From: Buxus sempervirens
Lineage: Eukaryota > Streptophyta > Magnoliopsida > Buxales > Buxaceae
Length of the DNA: 64,000 bases
Assembly (NCBI GenBank): GCA_947561395.2
Contig: OX387194.1
Coordinates: forward strand, 15,486,048 to 15,550,047
Direction of reading: 5' to 3'
Shown here piece by piece: positions 23,061 through 35,556 of the stretch (the first letter of the stretch is position 1; every line of letters begins with the position of its first letter). The notes under the pieces were generated by a model. The model did not search any database and was not told where the DNA came from. It saw only the letters and a program-made list of their open reading frames with translations. The position numbers were made by a program, and so were the translations under genes.

Positions 23061-26000
23061 TGTAATCATCTCATTTTTGCGCCTCTGGAAGCACCGGAAA
23101 TGCAAACCCTAGACAGAAAGTCAAACCCTAAGGGGTGAAAAGTTGACTTTTTGATCAAGTGGAAATTGACCACTTTGCTTTATCTCCATGAATAGAGAAT
23201 CTCGACACGGTTCCAACGCAATTGAGTTTGCAGGAATCGGAGTCCGAAAGAAGGTTCTGCGGGCTGGTTAAAACTTGAGGGGGAGCCGAAATTTGACTTT
23301 CTGCTAAACCCCGATCTAGATGCTTACCCATATGTCATTGGATAGAGGGCTCCGATACGGTCCTAACGCAACTGAGTTTGCCCAGATCGGAGTCCGGATG
23401 GAGAAGATATGAGCTGTAGAAGTTTCCGAGTAGCAAAACCAGCAAACTGCACACGTGGCAAAAAGCTGCACACGTGGCAAGTGGTGCAGGAAAATATCTC
23501 GGGGATCAAATATGTGAATATCAAAATATACAAAATATCCCAGGGATTAAATCAAAAATATCCATGGACCAAATCTGTAAATATCCAAGAGTATCGGATT
23601 AAATAAAAAATGTACAGGGACTAAATTTGTAAATACACTGATTTTCCTGACAAATCAGCGGCGAATTGAATTTTTCGAATCATTATGCCACTCACGCCAA
23701 GCTCCAGCTACCCGGCGCTAGCTCGGCACCAACTCAGCGGACCCTTTATTTTTTTCTCTATAAACCTGCAGCCTTCCTCGGGCAAAGGGTTGGCTTTTTG
23801 GTTTTCGTTGGCTCCCTTTGCTGTTCTCAAGTCTTCTTCCCCCATCTGTTTTGGTCTGGATCCATCTCTTCTCAGCCCTCCTTGCCCCCATTACCTCCTT
23901 GGACCATTCGAAGTTATTCTCACCCCTCCTCCCTCCTTTCTTCTCCATCTTCACTCAAGCAAGAAGAAGTTTGGCTGCTGTTGGTGGAGCAAAGGAGCTT
24001 TCCAGCTGCCGTAGGAGCTCCAAGGGAATTCTACGCACCTCAAGAGAGTCTCAAGCACACCAGGTATCACTCCTTGACACTTTCTTGTTCACATATATAA
24101 AAATGGATAGATGTTGCCATGTTTAGAAAGTTAAGTTTCTCCCCTGCTCAAATTTACTGTCTCAGTAGTTCGCATGTGCTAATGTCCCATTTCTATGAGC
24201 ATGGAAGACTCTCAAGTTAAGAGAGACCGCGTGTGCAACTTTGTGAGAGAATGAGAATCACGTTCACACTCATTTGGGGTCCTCCACCCTGCTATTTTGG
24301 GGTTGTTTGATTATTTTCAAGGGAGTGTGTTCCCTCTTGATTAAATCCCTTGTATCCCCAAGTAAACCCCCTCTCCTTCCCCTTCTCTAAATGTTTTTTT
24401 ATTGTTTGTTTGAGCATGAGGCTTATGATCAGATTTTGCCGGAGGTTTCGGGTGAGGCATGCTAGACTTTCTTTGCATGGCTTTTCCGCACGTACAGTTG
24501 TAGTTGTTCTTGTGCATGAGGCCTTTTCGATATAGTGTCGTGCATGCTAGGGTCTTTTGAGCATTTATCCCCTGTTGTCCTCATATATTTGATCGACTTC
24601 TTTTGCATGCAAGCTACCGTTTTCTAATCGCAAAAGACAGTCTCTGCGACCATGCTTAAGGTGTACGAGTATTTTTAGCATGAATTGTTTTCTTTGGTGA
24701 TGACAGGCCAGTTGCTATTTGTTGTGTTCCTTTTCTTTCTGAGTGACAGCATGCTGCCCATTTAACCACTGTCATTTAGTGTCTTCCCTCTCTGTGTAGC
24801 TGCTGCCATGGCTGGTGGCAGGTTTTTTCTTCTTTCTTTTCTTTCGAACTTATTTCCTCCCAGGTTGGACTGCTAGCGTGCTTTGATTTGTATTTAGATG
24901 AATTTCAATGTGGGTTTAAAGGTCTTCTGGAGAGTGGTAGGAGCACTGGGAAGTGTTACAAAGGTTAGAAACCCAGCCAGTCATGGGATTTTTCAGAAAA
25001 ACAGAGAGTTGTTTTCGCCAAGGGGTGTCCGCCTAGCTGGTGCTGAGCTCGCACTCAGCGCTTTTCGCGCTCGCCGAGCAGGCACTGAGCTTGAGCTCTG
25101 CGCTTTTCACGTCCGCCGATCTCGCGCTGAGCTCGTGCCGAACGCTTTTCGCGCTCGCAGTCGAGGTCAGCGCACCCACCATTTTTTTCAGGTGTGGTGC
25201 GACTAACCCTGCTGAGCCCATTTCTCGCAGTCCGAGGCTTCGGCCTCTTAGCTAGGGCTGATTTGGGGTGCTGGGAGTGTGCTAGGGTGCTCAGGGCCTT
25301 GGGACAGTTCTTCTTTTTTAGGATTTGGGAGTTCCGAAGGCGAATTCGAAGTGCTGTGAGCGTTTTATTTTCTTATGCCCTGAGTTTAGGGTCTTTCTTT
25401 TGTTGCTTATTCATGTTTTGTAACTAATTCCATTGTTAACTTAGATTGTTAACTTACCTCATCAAGCCAAAAGGGTTTCTGGGTCACCCGAAAACCCAAC
25501 TTGGGACATGGACCACCGGTCCAATTTGGTACGGTATTGGGCCTTCCAACGGGGCCCACCAAGCCCAACAAACTCTAAAGCATGCAAATAAACCAGTTAA
25601 GTAAAATTAACTGATTAAACGGGCAGGTCAAACCTAATGCGGCCCACCCGAACCAAACTTGTGAAATGATGTTTGAAATGTGTGGTTTGGCTGAGACCAT
25701 GGGCAAGGGCCTACCGGGCCCACCAAAGCCCACAAACCAACCAAGTAAGGGTTCAAAACCCTAACTTCACATAACTTGGGCTTTCAAGCCCAAATCAAGA
25801 CTACGGGCCCCAAGCCCAATGTCCAACCCATTTTCTGGCAAACTTAACCAGATAAATCTAAAGCACTTTTGGCAACCACCATGGGGCCCATCCGGGGGCC
25901 TGCAAACCCATGTAGACCCACCTTTTGCATGAAAATCACTTAAGCCCCAACTTGAACAGATAATTAAAACCAATTCCTTTAACTTAAGCCCAAAGGGCCT

Positions 26001-26427
26001 CCCAAGCCAGACAGAGGCCCACCAAGGGCACGTGGGCTTGACTAAGCCCACCAAGGACACCATGGGCCTTCCAACACAGCCCACCCAATCAGACTTAGAT
26101 CATTTAAAATAAACAAGATAAAATCAATTATAGGGACCCACACCACTCAGGTGGTCCCGCCAGACTTAACTGAATTGCATGTCGGATTAGGAATCAGGTG
26201 AAAACCAAAGTGAGCTGACTCAAACCAGGGAACCCACGGGACCCGTCATTTGACGGGGTGATCTGGGGTGTCTACGGACTTCCCCAGACCGCAACCGAGA
26301 CCTTTCTCAGAATCTCAAGCCGCAGACTAGCCCAATAGACAAGATTAGGCACCCAGGTGTCTGCCTGCACCCCATCAGGCGGTGGCGACTCCGAATTTTC
26401 CCGTGCGGTGTTTTCGATGCACGCACA
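23061..26427 (+). mobile_element. Solo LTR D1 inside B integrase
   Basis: Bounded by TGTAATCATCTC and ACGCACA, with perfect target duplications CAAAC (23056-23060 and 26428-26432). It splits the integrase core between two conserved segments. It belongs to the D family (start TGTAA..ATCTCATTTTTGCGC), related to the LTRs of element A in the U5 part. Features: repeated blocks with CAACGCAACTGAGTTTGC, two CACGTG boxes at about 23450-23480, TATA at about 23758 (CTCTATAAACC), a GCGC-rich repeat at 25035-25190, and a PBS-like TGGCGACTCC at 26393-26402. No internal region, so it is a solo LTR; short frames are not genes. Confidence 0.93.
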
Positions 26428-26432
26428 CAAAC

Positions 26433-27174
26433 ATCACAAGTAGCCATGTTCTTAAATTTTTGAAGCACAACATTATTTGTCGCTATGGTTTGCCAAATGC
26501 CATAGTATCAGACAAAACTTCAAAATATTAAGAACAAGGACATGAAGAAGATGTGTGAGCAGTTCCAGATTACCCATCACAAGTCTGCTTCATACAGACC
26601 AAAGATGAATGGGGCAGTGGAAGCAGCAAACAAAAATATAAAGAAAATCATTCAAAAAATGGTAGTGAGTTACAGAGATTGGCATGAAATGCTACCACTT
26701 GCTCTACATGCCTACAGAACCTCAATCCGAACTTCAACCGGGGCAACCCTGTATTCCCTAGTCTATGGGATGGAAACAGTTTTGCCAGTGGAAGTAGAAA
26801 TCCCATCACTTAGAGTGCTCATGGAAGCTGAATTGGAAGAAGCTGAATGGATACAATCAAGACATGATCAACTCAATCTGATAGAAGAAAAGCATTTGAA
26901 GGTGCTTTATCACGGCCAGTTGTACCAGACAAGAATGGCCAGGGCTTACAATAAGAGGGTGAAGCCCAGAACTTTCCAGGAAGGAACTTGGTGCTAAAGA
27001 AAATTTTACCATTTTTGGAAGACCCTTGTGGTAAGTTCAAGCCGAATTGGGAAGGGCCTTATGTTATCAAGAAGGTCCTGTTAGGGGGTACACTCATCTT
27101 AACAGAAATGGATGGGAAGGATTGTCCTGAGCCAATTAACTCTGATGCAGTAAAAAGGTATTTTCCTTGAATAA
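26433..27174 (+). pseudogene. Element B integrase, C-terminal part
   Basis: Continues the integrase core after the D1 insertion: HVLKFLKHNIICRYG, a second catalytic Asp in IVSDK (about 26508), and the Glu in NGAVEAANKN (about 26620). RTSIRTSTGATLYSLVYGME follows. The C-terminal domain reads RMARAYNKRVKPRTFQEG, then after a frame break at about 26995 KFKPNWEGPYVIKKVLLGG, and ends at about 27170 with TGA. The segment after the second Asp contains an early TAA near 26530. Confidence 0.88.
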
Positions 27175-28116
27175 ATATTACTAGGAAATGATCCGATGCC
27201 ATTTTTCTTTATTTCCCTCAAATTTTAATCCCTAGTGTAGCCAAGTCGAGCTAGTTCGTTTTTTTGATAAACCCAAACTGGACTTACAGTCTTATACAGG
27301 GGCAAAACAAATTGGGGCAAAAAAAAAAAAGAAAAAAAAAGAAAAAGAGCAAAGAAAAATGGCAAATGAAAGCCAAGTGCGAAAAGGGAATGAAAAGAAT
27401 ACAATTTGGGGAAAAGGGTTATATGCATCATGACTGTAAGTTCAGTTGACATATTTTCACATTTAGAAAATTTTGAGCCTTTAATACCTTTTCTTTCATA
27501 AACTGAGCCTAGCCTTTGTTTCGTCCTATTTCTAAGCCCTCGGTGATTTTAGTATGTTCATTCAAATTTCAGAGTAAGATTGGTGATGACGGAATGTAGA
27601 AGCCGGCCCTAGTGAAAACCGTAACTGGTGCTAGGGGCAATATTGGCAAAAAAGAAACAAAAATCAGAGGTTGAGTTGATCATTGATATCCAAGCTTGAA
27701 GTGAAATCAGCATGAGTATTGAGATTGAACAGATTGGGAATAAGAGGGTCAATTCTGGAAGAAAAGGCATTTGGGGATGACTCTAAAGGTCCTAAGATAG
27801 ACAGATCTGATCTCTCCTTATTGTTTGAATCACCTCTTTCATTATTCAACTTGATTTCAATTCTTTTAATTGTGTGCGATTAAGTGTTTTGGACCAAAAT
27901 TCAAAAAAATAATAAAATGCAAAAAAAAACTATATTTTGGCTAGTGATGAGAAATCAAATACTTTTCATAAAACCTTTGTTTTTACAAGCATCTGAGAAT
28001 TCTGAAGCTAATAGTATAAAAACTTATTTTTGAATAAAATCCCTTGTCTTTCCACTATTGGAGTTTGCTTTGATACAAAGGTATGAAAAAACTAAAAGTG
28101 CAGAAAAAAAGAAAGG
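27175..28116 (+). other. Element B post-integrase noncoding region
   Basis: An A-rich purine tract lies at about 27318-27360, then a block at 27507-27600 (CCTAGCCTTTGTTTCGTCCTA ... TGATGACGGAATGTAG) conserved with A and E. No coding sequence. The 3' end of the antisense ORF1-like gene begins at 28117. Confidence 0.65.
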
Positions 28117-29914
28117 CTAGTCTCTATCTCCTAGCCGCTCCTCAAGCTCCCGAATCCGAGCTGCCTAAGCTACAATAACCCCAGAAGCCCCCTTTGCATC
28201 CGGATCGCTCAAAAAGGAGATAACCTCATCTGAAAGTGCGTGCTTCATCCTCATGCCTCTAAGGTTGGCTAAAGCATCCTGGTGCCTCTGCCGCAGTACT
28301 CGGACTTCAAAGCGGCGAGCCTGCCTCTACTCCTCAAGTTGCTTTTCCATAGTAAGACGGCGGGATACTTGCTCTTCAAGTTGCCTCTCCAGATCAAGGC
28401 CTCGTATCCTAAGTTCTTGGGCTTCTCGTACCCATATCTACTGAAGTCGCCGGTGAGATGCTCTTTCGGATTCCAAAATGTCTTCATAAGTGGGAGCCAA
28501 AACTGCAAGAGGATCCTCGAGTACTGAGGCCTGACTCTAAATCTGCTCCTTGATCCAGAAAAAGTAGTCCTTCACATGGGACTATGAGAAGATTGGGCCC
28601 TGCATGAAACGAACATAGGACCACTCCCTCATCAACAAGGCATTTAGCCTCATGGTGGTGGGTGAAAGTGGCCTAAGATAGTCCTTGTATCCACTTGGGA
28701 TTATAATCCCCTGGGTCGCTCTGAACTGCCGAAGGACTCGCAAGGGGAGGTAGAGCACAGCATGTCTCAAGCCCGCTAGAACCAAGAAGTTGCTGTCTCG
28801 GAAACTGATCACAGTCTTTGCAATAGGTTGATAAGTGCCAGGCCACCTAACCTGATCATCCTGGAGTGTAGCCAAGAAAGCAAACCAACCCTGTTTTTCG
28901 CCTGGGATGTCAGGACACCCCTGGTTGCTCATCAAGACCGGAACTTTCAGGCTTGGAAAGAAGTGTCGATTGATCTCCTCAATTTGCTCAGGTGGTCAAG
29001 TAACCAAAGCTGCAGAAGAGGAGAAATAGTTCAATATATTGTAAAGAAAAAAAGGCAAACGAAAAAAAAGGGGGGCAAAAGAAAAAAGAAAAAAGAAAAA
29101 AGGGGAATTTTACCTGCAGGATAGGCGCACATGACAGGAAGAGCTTCTTCTTCCTGTGATAGCAGTCAGTCAATGCCTGGTACATCCCTGCCAAAATCAT
29201 AGGGGCCAATCTCTCCTGCTCCCTAACCTGACAGACAACTGAGATAAGAGCCAAGTCGACTTCATCATCATCTCGTAGAAAAAGCAGTTGGTTAACCACT
29301 ATCAGGGCTAGGGCATTAAACCTAGCTTCCTTGTTTTCCCCCCTCAATAGCTTCTCAGTCAAAAAAAACTTGGATAAAGTCAAAAGAGTGTTAGAATCCC
29401 CTAAATCCTTCTTCCCTATACCCAGAAAAGTAGAAGCCTCTTTCTTGTAGCTAGGCCTGAGGGGTGGGTTCACTACTTTCTCTGCAAACCTCAAGCCAAG
29501 GATAATTTCAACCTCTTCAATGGTTGGGGTAATCTCTTTGTCCCCAAATCGGAATAGGTTCAAATCAGGTACCCAGTGGCCAATCATGGCTTCAATAATT
29601 TCCCACTTGAAAGGTATTTTGGGGATAAGCAGGACATGACCTAAATGGGTAGAATCCCATTTCCTCTCTTCATCAAGGGTCATAGAACTAACCCACCTAG
29701 TGTAAAAGGAATCTACAGGGTTGTACCTAGTGAGATTAGGGGGTTTTGCTCTAAAAGGTTGTTTTGCAGGTGAGGCTGCGTTGACAGACAATAATGGGGC
29801 AGAAGATGATCTGGAAGCCACTGGGGATGATTGAAGCTTGCTAAGAATCAATGGGAGGAGGAAAGAGGTGAAAAGGGGGTTTTCTAAACTTAAAAACTCT
29901 TTAAAATGATGCAA
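28117..29914 (-). pseudogene. Antisense ORF1-like gene of element B
   Basis: Homologous to the sense ORF1 of element A. FRFGDKEITPTIEEVEIILG and YKKEASTFLG align with FRFGTNELTPTIEEFELFLR and YKNEACTFFG. The family resembles a plant-specific domain of unknown function found beside Ogre/Tat elements; no biochemical role is assigned. Exon 1 runs from about 29905 to 29114 and ends CTGCAG|GTAAAA. A 104-bp intron (29113-29010) has acceptor TCCTCTTCTGCAG. Exon 2 runs from 29009 to a TAG at 28117-28119, with one indel near its start. Its C-terminus is a coiled coil (ERQLEEQVSRR). Five earlier in-frame TAG codons (28582, 28537, 28438, 28327, 28165) each look like a former CAG. No clear ATG lies near the 5' end; the first Met is within ..SSMTLDEERK. 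Own TATA at 29931. Confidence 0.75.
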
Positions 29915-29930
29915 ATCCCGAGGCCAATTG

Positions 29931-30095
29931 CTTTTATAGCAGGTTTTAATTTATCCGACATACCAGGTTGGATACAAAAGGTTTTGTTCGTATCCGTCAC
30001 AAAATGTCGGATACAAGAGAAATTGTTTGTATCCGACATGTCACGTCGGATACAAAAAAAGGTTACTGTATCCGATTTGATATATCGGATACAAG
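29931..30095 (-). promoter_or_regulatory. TATA box and palindrome array of the antisense ORF1-like gene
   Basis: TATAAAAG (minus) at 29931-29938. Immediately upstream are four stem-loops with arms TATCCGAC / GTCGGATA at 29950-29978, 29988-30016, 30028-30055 and 30066-30094. This is the same motif and layout as the LTR promoter of this element. Confidence 0.8.
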
Positions 30096-30300
30096 GAAAA
30101 AGAGCAAAAAAAAAAGAGAAAAAGAAGAAAAATCCAAAATTTTTACCTGTTTTACCTGTATACAAGTTATAATTGCACAAAAATGAGAAGAAAAAGAAGA
30201 ACAAGAGAGTAGAACAAAAGAAAATGAATAAAAAGTCTTTTTCATATATATGCAAGTATCGTTTGTACAAGGATGATATAAATACATAAAAATCCTAATC
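30096..30300. other. A/G-rich spacer between the two antisense genes
   Basis: Purine-rich plus strand (AGAAAAAGAAG repeats) with no coding signal. It separates the PMD gene 3' end from the ORF1-like gene promoter; a TTCATATATATG segment lies at about 30240. Confidence 0.6.
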
Positions 30301-33300
30301 TACTGCTCCTGTGTAGGATCATCCCCGCGTCCTCTGCCACGCGTTCCTCTGCGGCCTCTACCTCGAGATGGTCAACGCCTAAAGACATGTGTCAGAAGGC
30401 ACTAGGCAAGATAGTGTGGTCTCTGGCCCAAAAAGGACTGAATCTGATACTCCAGACAATAGGCAGAATTGTCAGGATATGGGCCAGTAGGAACAGAATC
30501 TGATGAGGAAGCCTCAGGCTCAGCAGGAGCAGGCTCGGCTGGAAGGATGGCCGCCTCGGGCTCAACTGGGTCCTCAGCCACAGTAGTCTCCACTCCCGCA
30601 GCTCTAGAAGTCTCGACAGCAGCGGAAGGAGGATCAGGAACAGAAACAGCTGGATTAATGGAAATTAAGTTAGAAATTGAACTACAAAAATGAACCTAAG
30701 AGATGAAACTGAAGAAAACTTACCAGGGACATCAAGAGCAGGAGCAAGAACCATCACTGGAGATGAGGTGCCAACAGGATCTGCAGGAGCAGCAGAAACA
30801 GGAGATATAACCAGGTCGGCGGCCGGGATGTCCTCAGGATCAGGAGCCCTCAGAGGAGATGAGGAACTGACAGGATCAGCTGCGGCAGCAGGAACAGGAG
30901 ATACAACCTGGTCAGCAGCTGGGGCATCCTCGAGATCAGCAGTCTGAATCGAAAATGGACCAGGAACAGGAGGATCTGGCTCGAAGGCAACACCATGATC
31001 TGGGACCGGATCCTGCAAAAGCCAAACAGTTCATATCAGAACAACAGAGAAACATAGAAATGAAAGAGAGAGTTGTAAAGAACTAGATACCTGGCTAGCC
31101 CTAAGCTCAGCAACCAAAGCCTCTAGCTCTCTGATCCGGGCATCTCTCTGGGCCACGGTTGCATCATGCTCAGCGATCATATCATCGACTGCGGCCTGCT
31201 GACTCTGAAACTGATCCCGAAGAGCATTCAACTCCTTTACCTGCCAACAAGAAGGGGATTAGAGTCACAAATACCAAATTGAAGGAAATAAGATAGGAGA
31301 AGGTAACTTACAGTGTCTTCATGACTGGATAAAAATGCCGCCTATCTCAGTCACCCCGGCACGGGTGGACCGGTCCATCAGACAGCCAATAGATACTCTC
31401 TGGATCCACTCGTCATAATCCTTGGCCACTGTAAGCGCCTCTGCATCCTCCCACCGATCAAACTGTGCAACATCAAATCCGGGCAGGAGGATGGTAGGAC
31501 CAACGGGAGGTGGATAAACAGGAATACGAGGGACGCTGGTATGCTGAAAGTACAGGCGCTCGCCTAAATACATAATCCTCCCAAGTCTCCCAATGAAACA
31601 CTGGTAGGACTGGCGTCGCACATCTCGCTCAAAGGTATCCTGTACCATCTCCTAACGAGCAACCTCATCATCCATGTCCTGGAAGCGGGCCAGGATAAGC
31701 TGCAATCAAAATAAAGATTATCAGATACAAAGGCAGTTTTGAGAAAAATAGAATATTGAAGGGTGAGGAAAATTTACATCAGAGCGGCGAGAGCGGTCTA
31801 GGTGCACCCGGGCGGATCGTGGCTGGCTCCTATCCGAGTCCCTCTCAAGAACGGACCACCATATAGCTACGAGGAACTCTGCGGCATCAGGCACAGGGGA
31901 AGGGCAGAAATATGTCATGTGTGTATACATGAATATCTGGCAAGGAAAGAAAACAAGTTAGAAGAAGATAAAAGAATTTTTAAAAGAAATTAAGCAAAAA
32001 TATTCATTACCTGTAAGATCTGCCAGAAAAATCGACAGTTGATACCATCTCCTCTCGGAGTAGCCAGATCGCGGATGAGTCGGCTCAGTCCGGCTAATAT
32101 AGTCCCATATATCAACCGGTCCCATGCTAGCCGCCTGGCCTGCTGAAGATCACTCAGAACGTCCAAAAAGACAGGGCTAACCGATGTCGTATCCTCCTGG
32201 AAAGAGTAGCTACCAAGCATCAACAGGAAGAAGCATCGAAATAGAGGGGCGAAATCGTCATGATCCTTAGCGATAGTAGCATGCCTCCGGTCAGGGTAAT
32301 CATTAATGCTGCCACGTAACCAACTGATAGAAATCTGACCACTCCTGCCATCCCAAGCATCCTCAGGAATAACCACGTACCCTAACAGGGTGCTGATATC
32401 CGCAGCTGAAGGACGCTCCATCTCTATATTCCTATCCGTCAAGGGGATGCCAATGAGCATGACAAAATCTGAAGGACGAATCCCCAGCTCAACATCCGGC
32501 AGATGGAAGGACTTTGTGTCGGGAAAATATCGCTCCAGCATGGCAAAGATAAGAGGACGGTCCGCTCGGAACGACGGGATGAGTAGAAAATGATCAAAGC
32601 GGCATCTACGAAACTCCTGTCTGAGTCTCGGGAGAAAGGGTCTGATACAGCTCATAGAACCTCCCCCAACAACCTCGTAGATGAGAGGGGGGATACCGAA
32701 GAGGAAGATTTACTCGGACACACATCGATGGATGATGATCCAACCCACTGAGAAGCTCAGTGTCCTGAACATATGCTCGCAACTCCTTAGGAAAGACTAA
32801 CTGGAACCCCCTAGCATCACCTCCAGGGGCCTGATCCTAAACCGTACCTCTGGCCCTACCACGTCCTCGACCTCTGCCACGGCTTCCCTCACCCTCAAGG
32901 GCCTAATCCTGAACTCGGCCCCTACCTTGGCCTCGTCCTCTACCTCTAACGGCCTCCTCTGCCTGATCTCCATCTCGGCCTCAACCTCGGCCTCTCCCAC
33001 GACCTTGAGCGGGAGCCACAACGGGCTATGTAAACCCCAGTTTTGAGTAGAAAAAAAAAATAATAATAAATAAATAAATATATATACACATGGATTAATT
33101 AGTAGGTTTAATAAAAAAATTTTATTTAAAGCTGGAGATTTGTGGTCATTAGTTGGCAAAGAAAATAAGTAGAATGCTATTAAGTGATTAAGTGCGAGCT
33201 TAAAAATTTTTAGTGAATAGGAACTTAGCAAATAAATAATTCGGGTAACCTCAATTTTAATGAGGGGTAGATATGGAATCCCGAGATTAAGTTAATGCCG

Positions 33301-35556
33301 GGGATAAATGAGGTTAAACCTTGCGAGGTCTATAAATAGATTGCTAAGATAAAAATTTTCAGAGGTTGGGGAAAGGTCGCTGCCTGTTACCTAGGGCGTC
33401 GGCCGAAAAACTTGGATCTCTAGAGGAGTCCATCAAAAGGGTTGGAAGCTAGAAGAAGATCCTCAATACCGGTGAGTAGCATCGTTTTAAAACTGGGTTT
33501 TCGTATTGATTCGTGAGTTTAATCTGGATGCATGTGTGTTTTCTGGAAGAAGATAGTCCAAGTGTGAGTTTCTTTAGGACTTAATGAAATAAATAAAAAT
33601 GTGTTTAGAATAATTTCAAAAGTGTTGTAAATGTCTTCTGGGGATATTAGGAGACTAAGAAATTGTTACAGAGGGAAAAATTTCGGCCAGTGGTGTAGAT
33701 CTGGAAATAACAGAGAGTCGAAGAAACAAGGTAGCATCCGCCGAGTGGCGCTGACCTAGCACCAACTAACCGTAGTCGGCGAACAAACATTTTCCCTTAT
33801 CTGCCGAGCTCGTGCGGACCACTTTTCTTTCCGCCCATCTCGTGCTAGTCTCGCGTGTATTGTGCGCCTAGTTCACGCCTGCCTCGCGCCTACCCAATTG
33901 TAAGTAAGCGCGACTTATATTTTTAACAAATGACTATCTGCCGACCTCGCGCCTAGCGCTAGAGGTCAGCGCAAGCCTCTATCTTTTGCTGAAATGAGAG
34001 AAGTGACCAATCAAGCTAGATTTTGATGAATTGAGGGTTCAAGAAATTAGCTAATGGTTTGTTTAAAATTTTAGAGATACTATTACCTGTTCAAATACCC
34101 TGAAATTATTAAGTGGAAATTCTGGAAATTCTTAGAAGCATCAAAGGTTAAATTTTAAGGACTACCAGTAAGTGATCTTATTGAACCTAACATTATGAGT
34201 TCCTGATTTAATTTCCTTTTGTTACATACTGTACTTGAATGAGAATTTACTTAATCTGATTTTACTTGATTGCAAGTTTCTGAAATGTATTGTAAAGGGT
34301 TCTGTTGGTGTAAGTAAATGAGTTTATTACAAATGAGCATGTGTTATGGATTTTGAGGAAATACCGAAAGTACATGAGGTACTGTTATAGTCCAGAGGGA
34401 CATGTAGTGAATCGGTTGAGTTATACATGATGTGGAATGTATTGTTTTATTGTGATGTCAGAGTTGTGATTTTATGATGGTTACTGTTTTGGTTTAACTT
34501 TAGATCCAGAGTCTAAGCTTAGTAATGTGATGACTTTGTTTTGTTGGAGTAATGGCATGGCCATAGAGTATTGCCACAACCGGTGTAGAGCAGCCAGAAA
34601 CCCTGAGTAGGCCTAGTTGTCAATGTCGAAACCTTGAGTAGGCCGGCATTGGATAACGAAACCCTGAGTAGGCCGTCATTTCAGAGTATCCGAAACCCTA
34701 AGTAGGCCGAAACTGTGTACATGGAGGTGTGGAGGTCGCTCTGGCGTGTTGATTAACCAATCAAATAATTACATGACATTGACCAATGTGGGGTTTTGTT
34801 TATCTAGTTTAAGACATATTATTGGATTGTTGTAGAAATTGGTTTTCTCAAGCCGTGGATATAATGATATTGTTTTTTTGAAATCAATTGGAAATTTGTT
34901 GACAAACGTATTTCAGATTTAAATATGTACTGATTTTCATTATCTACATCTTTGTGTCAAATAAATTACTAGGGGTTTTAGTCGGTTTCAATCGAATTAT
35001 TGCCTGCTTTACTCGTGTGTTTATTCGATTCATATTTTACAACTAGTAAATTGTATTTGTGCATGCATATGCTGCTCGCTGAGATATTCGTATCTCATTC
35101 CTTTGCTTCTGTTTTGTTTTTCAGATACGTATGGAGAGCCAATACTTGCGGGTTGTTTATTGGGCCATGTGAGTTATTACTTTGGGGTTATTTTAGCGCA
35201 CTCTGTCTCATAGTTTCTTATTGAATTCATGTTTTTCCTTCACTCTGATAGTGCGATCTTGCTATACATAATAACCTCCGGAGACGAGTTACGGGTTTTC
35301 TATGCGACTCGGATCTGGGGCGTTACAGGCTAAAATTCAAAGGCATAAAATGTGAAGGTTCGTGTAGAAGTAAATAGGAGGGAAAAGAAAATTTTGGGCA
35401 GCCTACCTTAGTAGAGCCCTCTCTAGAGCTCTCTTTGGAATCATCCAATGGATTAGAAAGGGTGGCACTCTGATCGGAATCAATCCTAGCACGGGACAAA
35501 GAGGGCTGATCAGTTGGATCAACCTCCTCTCGCACACAAGTGCGATCTCTAGCCAT
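30301..35556 (-). CDS. Antisense multi-exon PMD (plant mobile domain) gene of B, degenerate
   Basis: Inferred exons (minus): 35556-35407 (starts MARDRTC), 33025-32011, 31936-31778, 31699-31312, 31240-31091, 31012-30724, 30649-30402, and perhaps 30378-30301. Every intron after the exons to 30724 is GT..AG and phases agree apart from the indels noted. Exon 2 opens with RG repeats (QGRGRGRG), then FPKELRAYVQDTELLSGLDH, then after a frameshift near 32660 the plant mobile domain (RFDHFLLIPSFRADRPLIFA, YFPDTKSFHLP, GIRPSDFVMLIGIPL). Exons 3-4 continue it; exon 5 is a coiled coil (RIRELEALVAEL); exons 6-7 are Pro/Ala/Asp-rich; the last exon is RG-rich. Stops are mostly CAG-to-TAG or CGA-to-TGA type. 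PMD proteins such as MAIN/MAIL1 are nuclear; PMD ORFs in Ty3 elements are known. Function here is unknown. Intron 1 holds solo LTR F2. Confidence 0.72.
33029..35327 (+). mobile_element. Solo LTR F2 in intron 1 of the PMD gene
   Basis: A 2.3-kb LTR from TGTAAACCCCAG to CTGGGGCGTTACA with perfect target duplications GGCTA (33024-33028 and 35328-35332). Same family type as F1, opposite orientation. TATAAATA at 33331-33338. A GCGC/CTCGTGC-rich cluster lies at about 33735-33975, and about four 40-bp repeats containing CCTGAGTAGGCC at 34595-34715. The target site overlaps the splice acceptor TTTTAG|CCC of the host gene. No PBS, PPT or pol. Confidence 0.92.

Noticed and set aside
26268-26280. GGGGTGTCTAC in D1 is the reverse complement of the B/C LTR start GTAGACACCCC
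   Set aside because: An 11-base match with no second supporting feature; could be chance in GC-rich U5.
28117-28935. TAG recoded as glutamine
   Set aside because: Plant nuclear genes use the standard code; C-to-T at CHG sites explains every case more simply, and element A shows TGA and TAG stops at other residues too.
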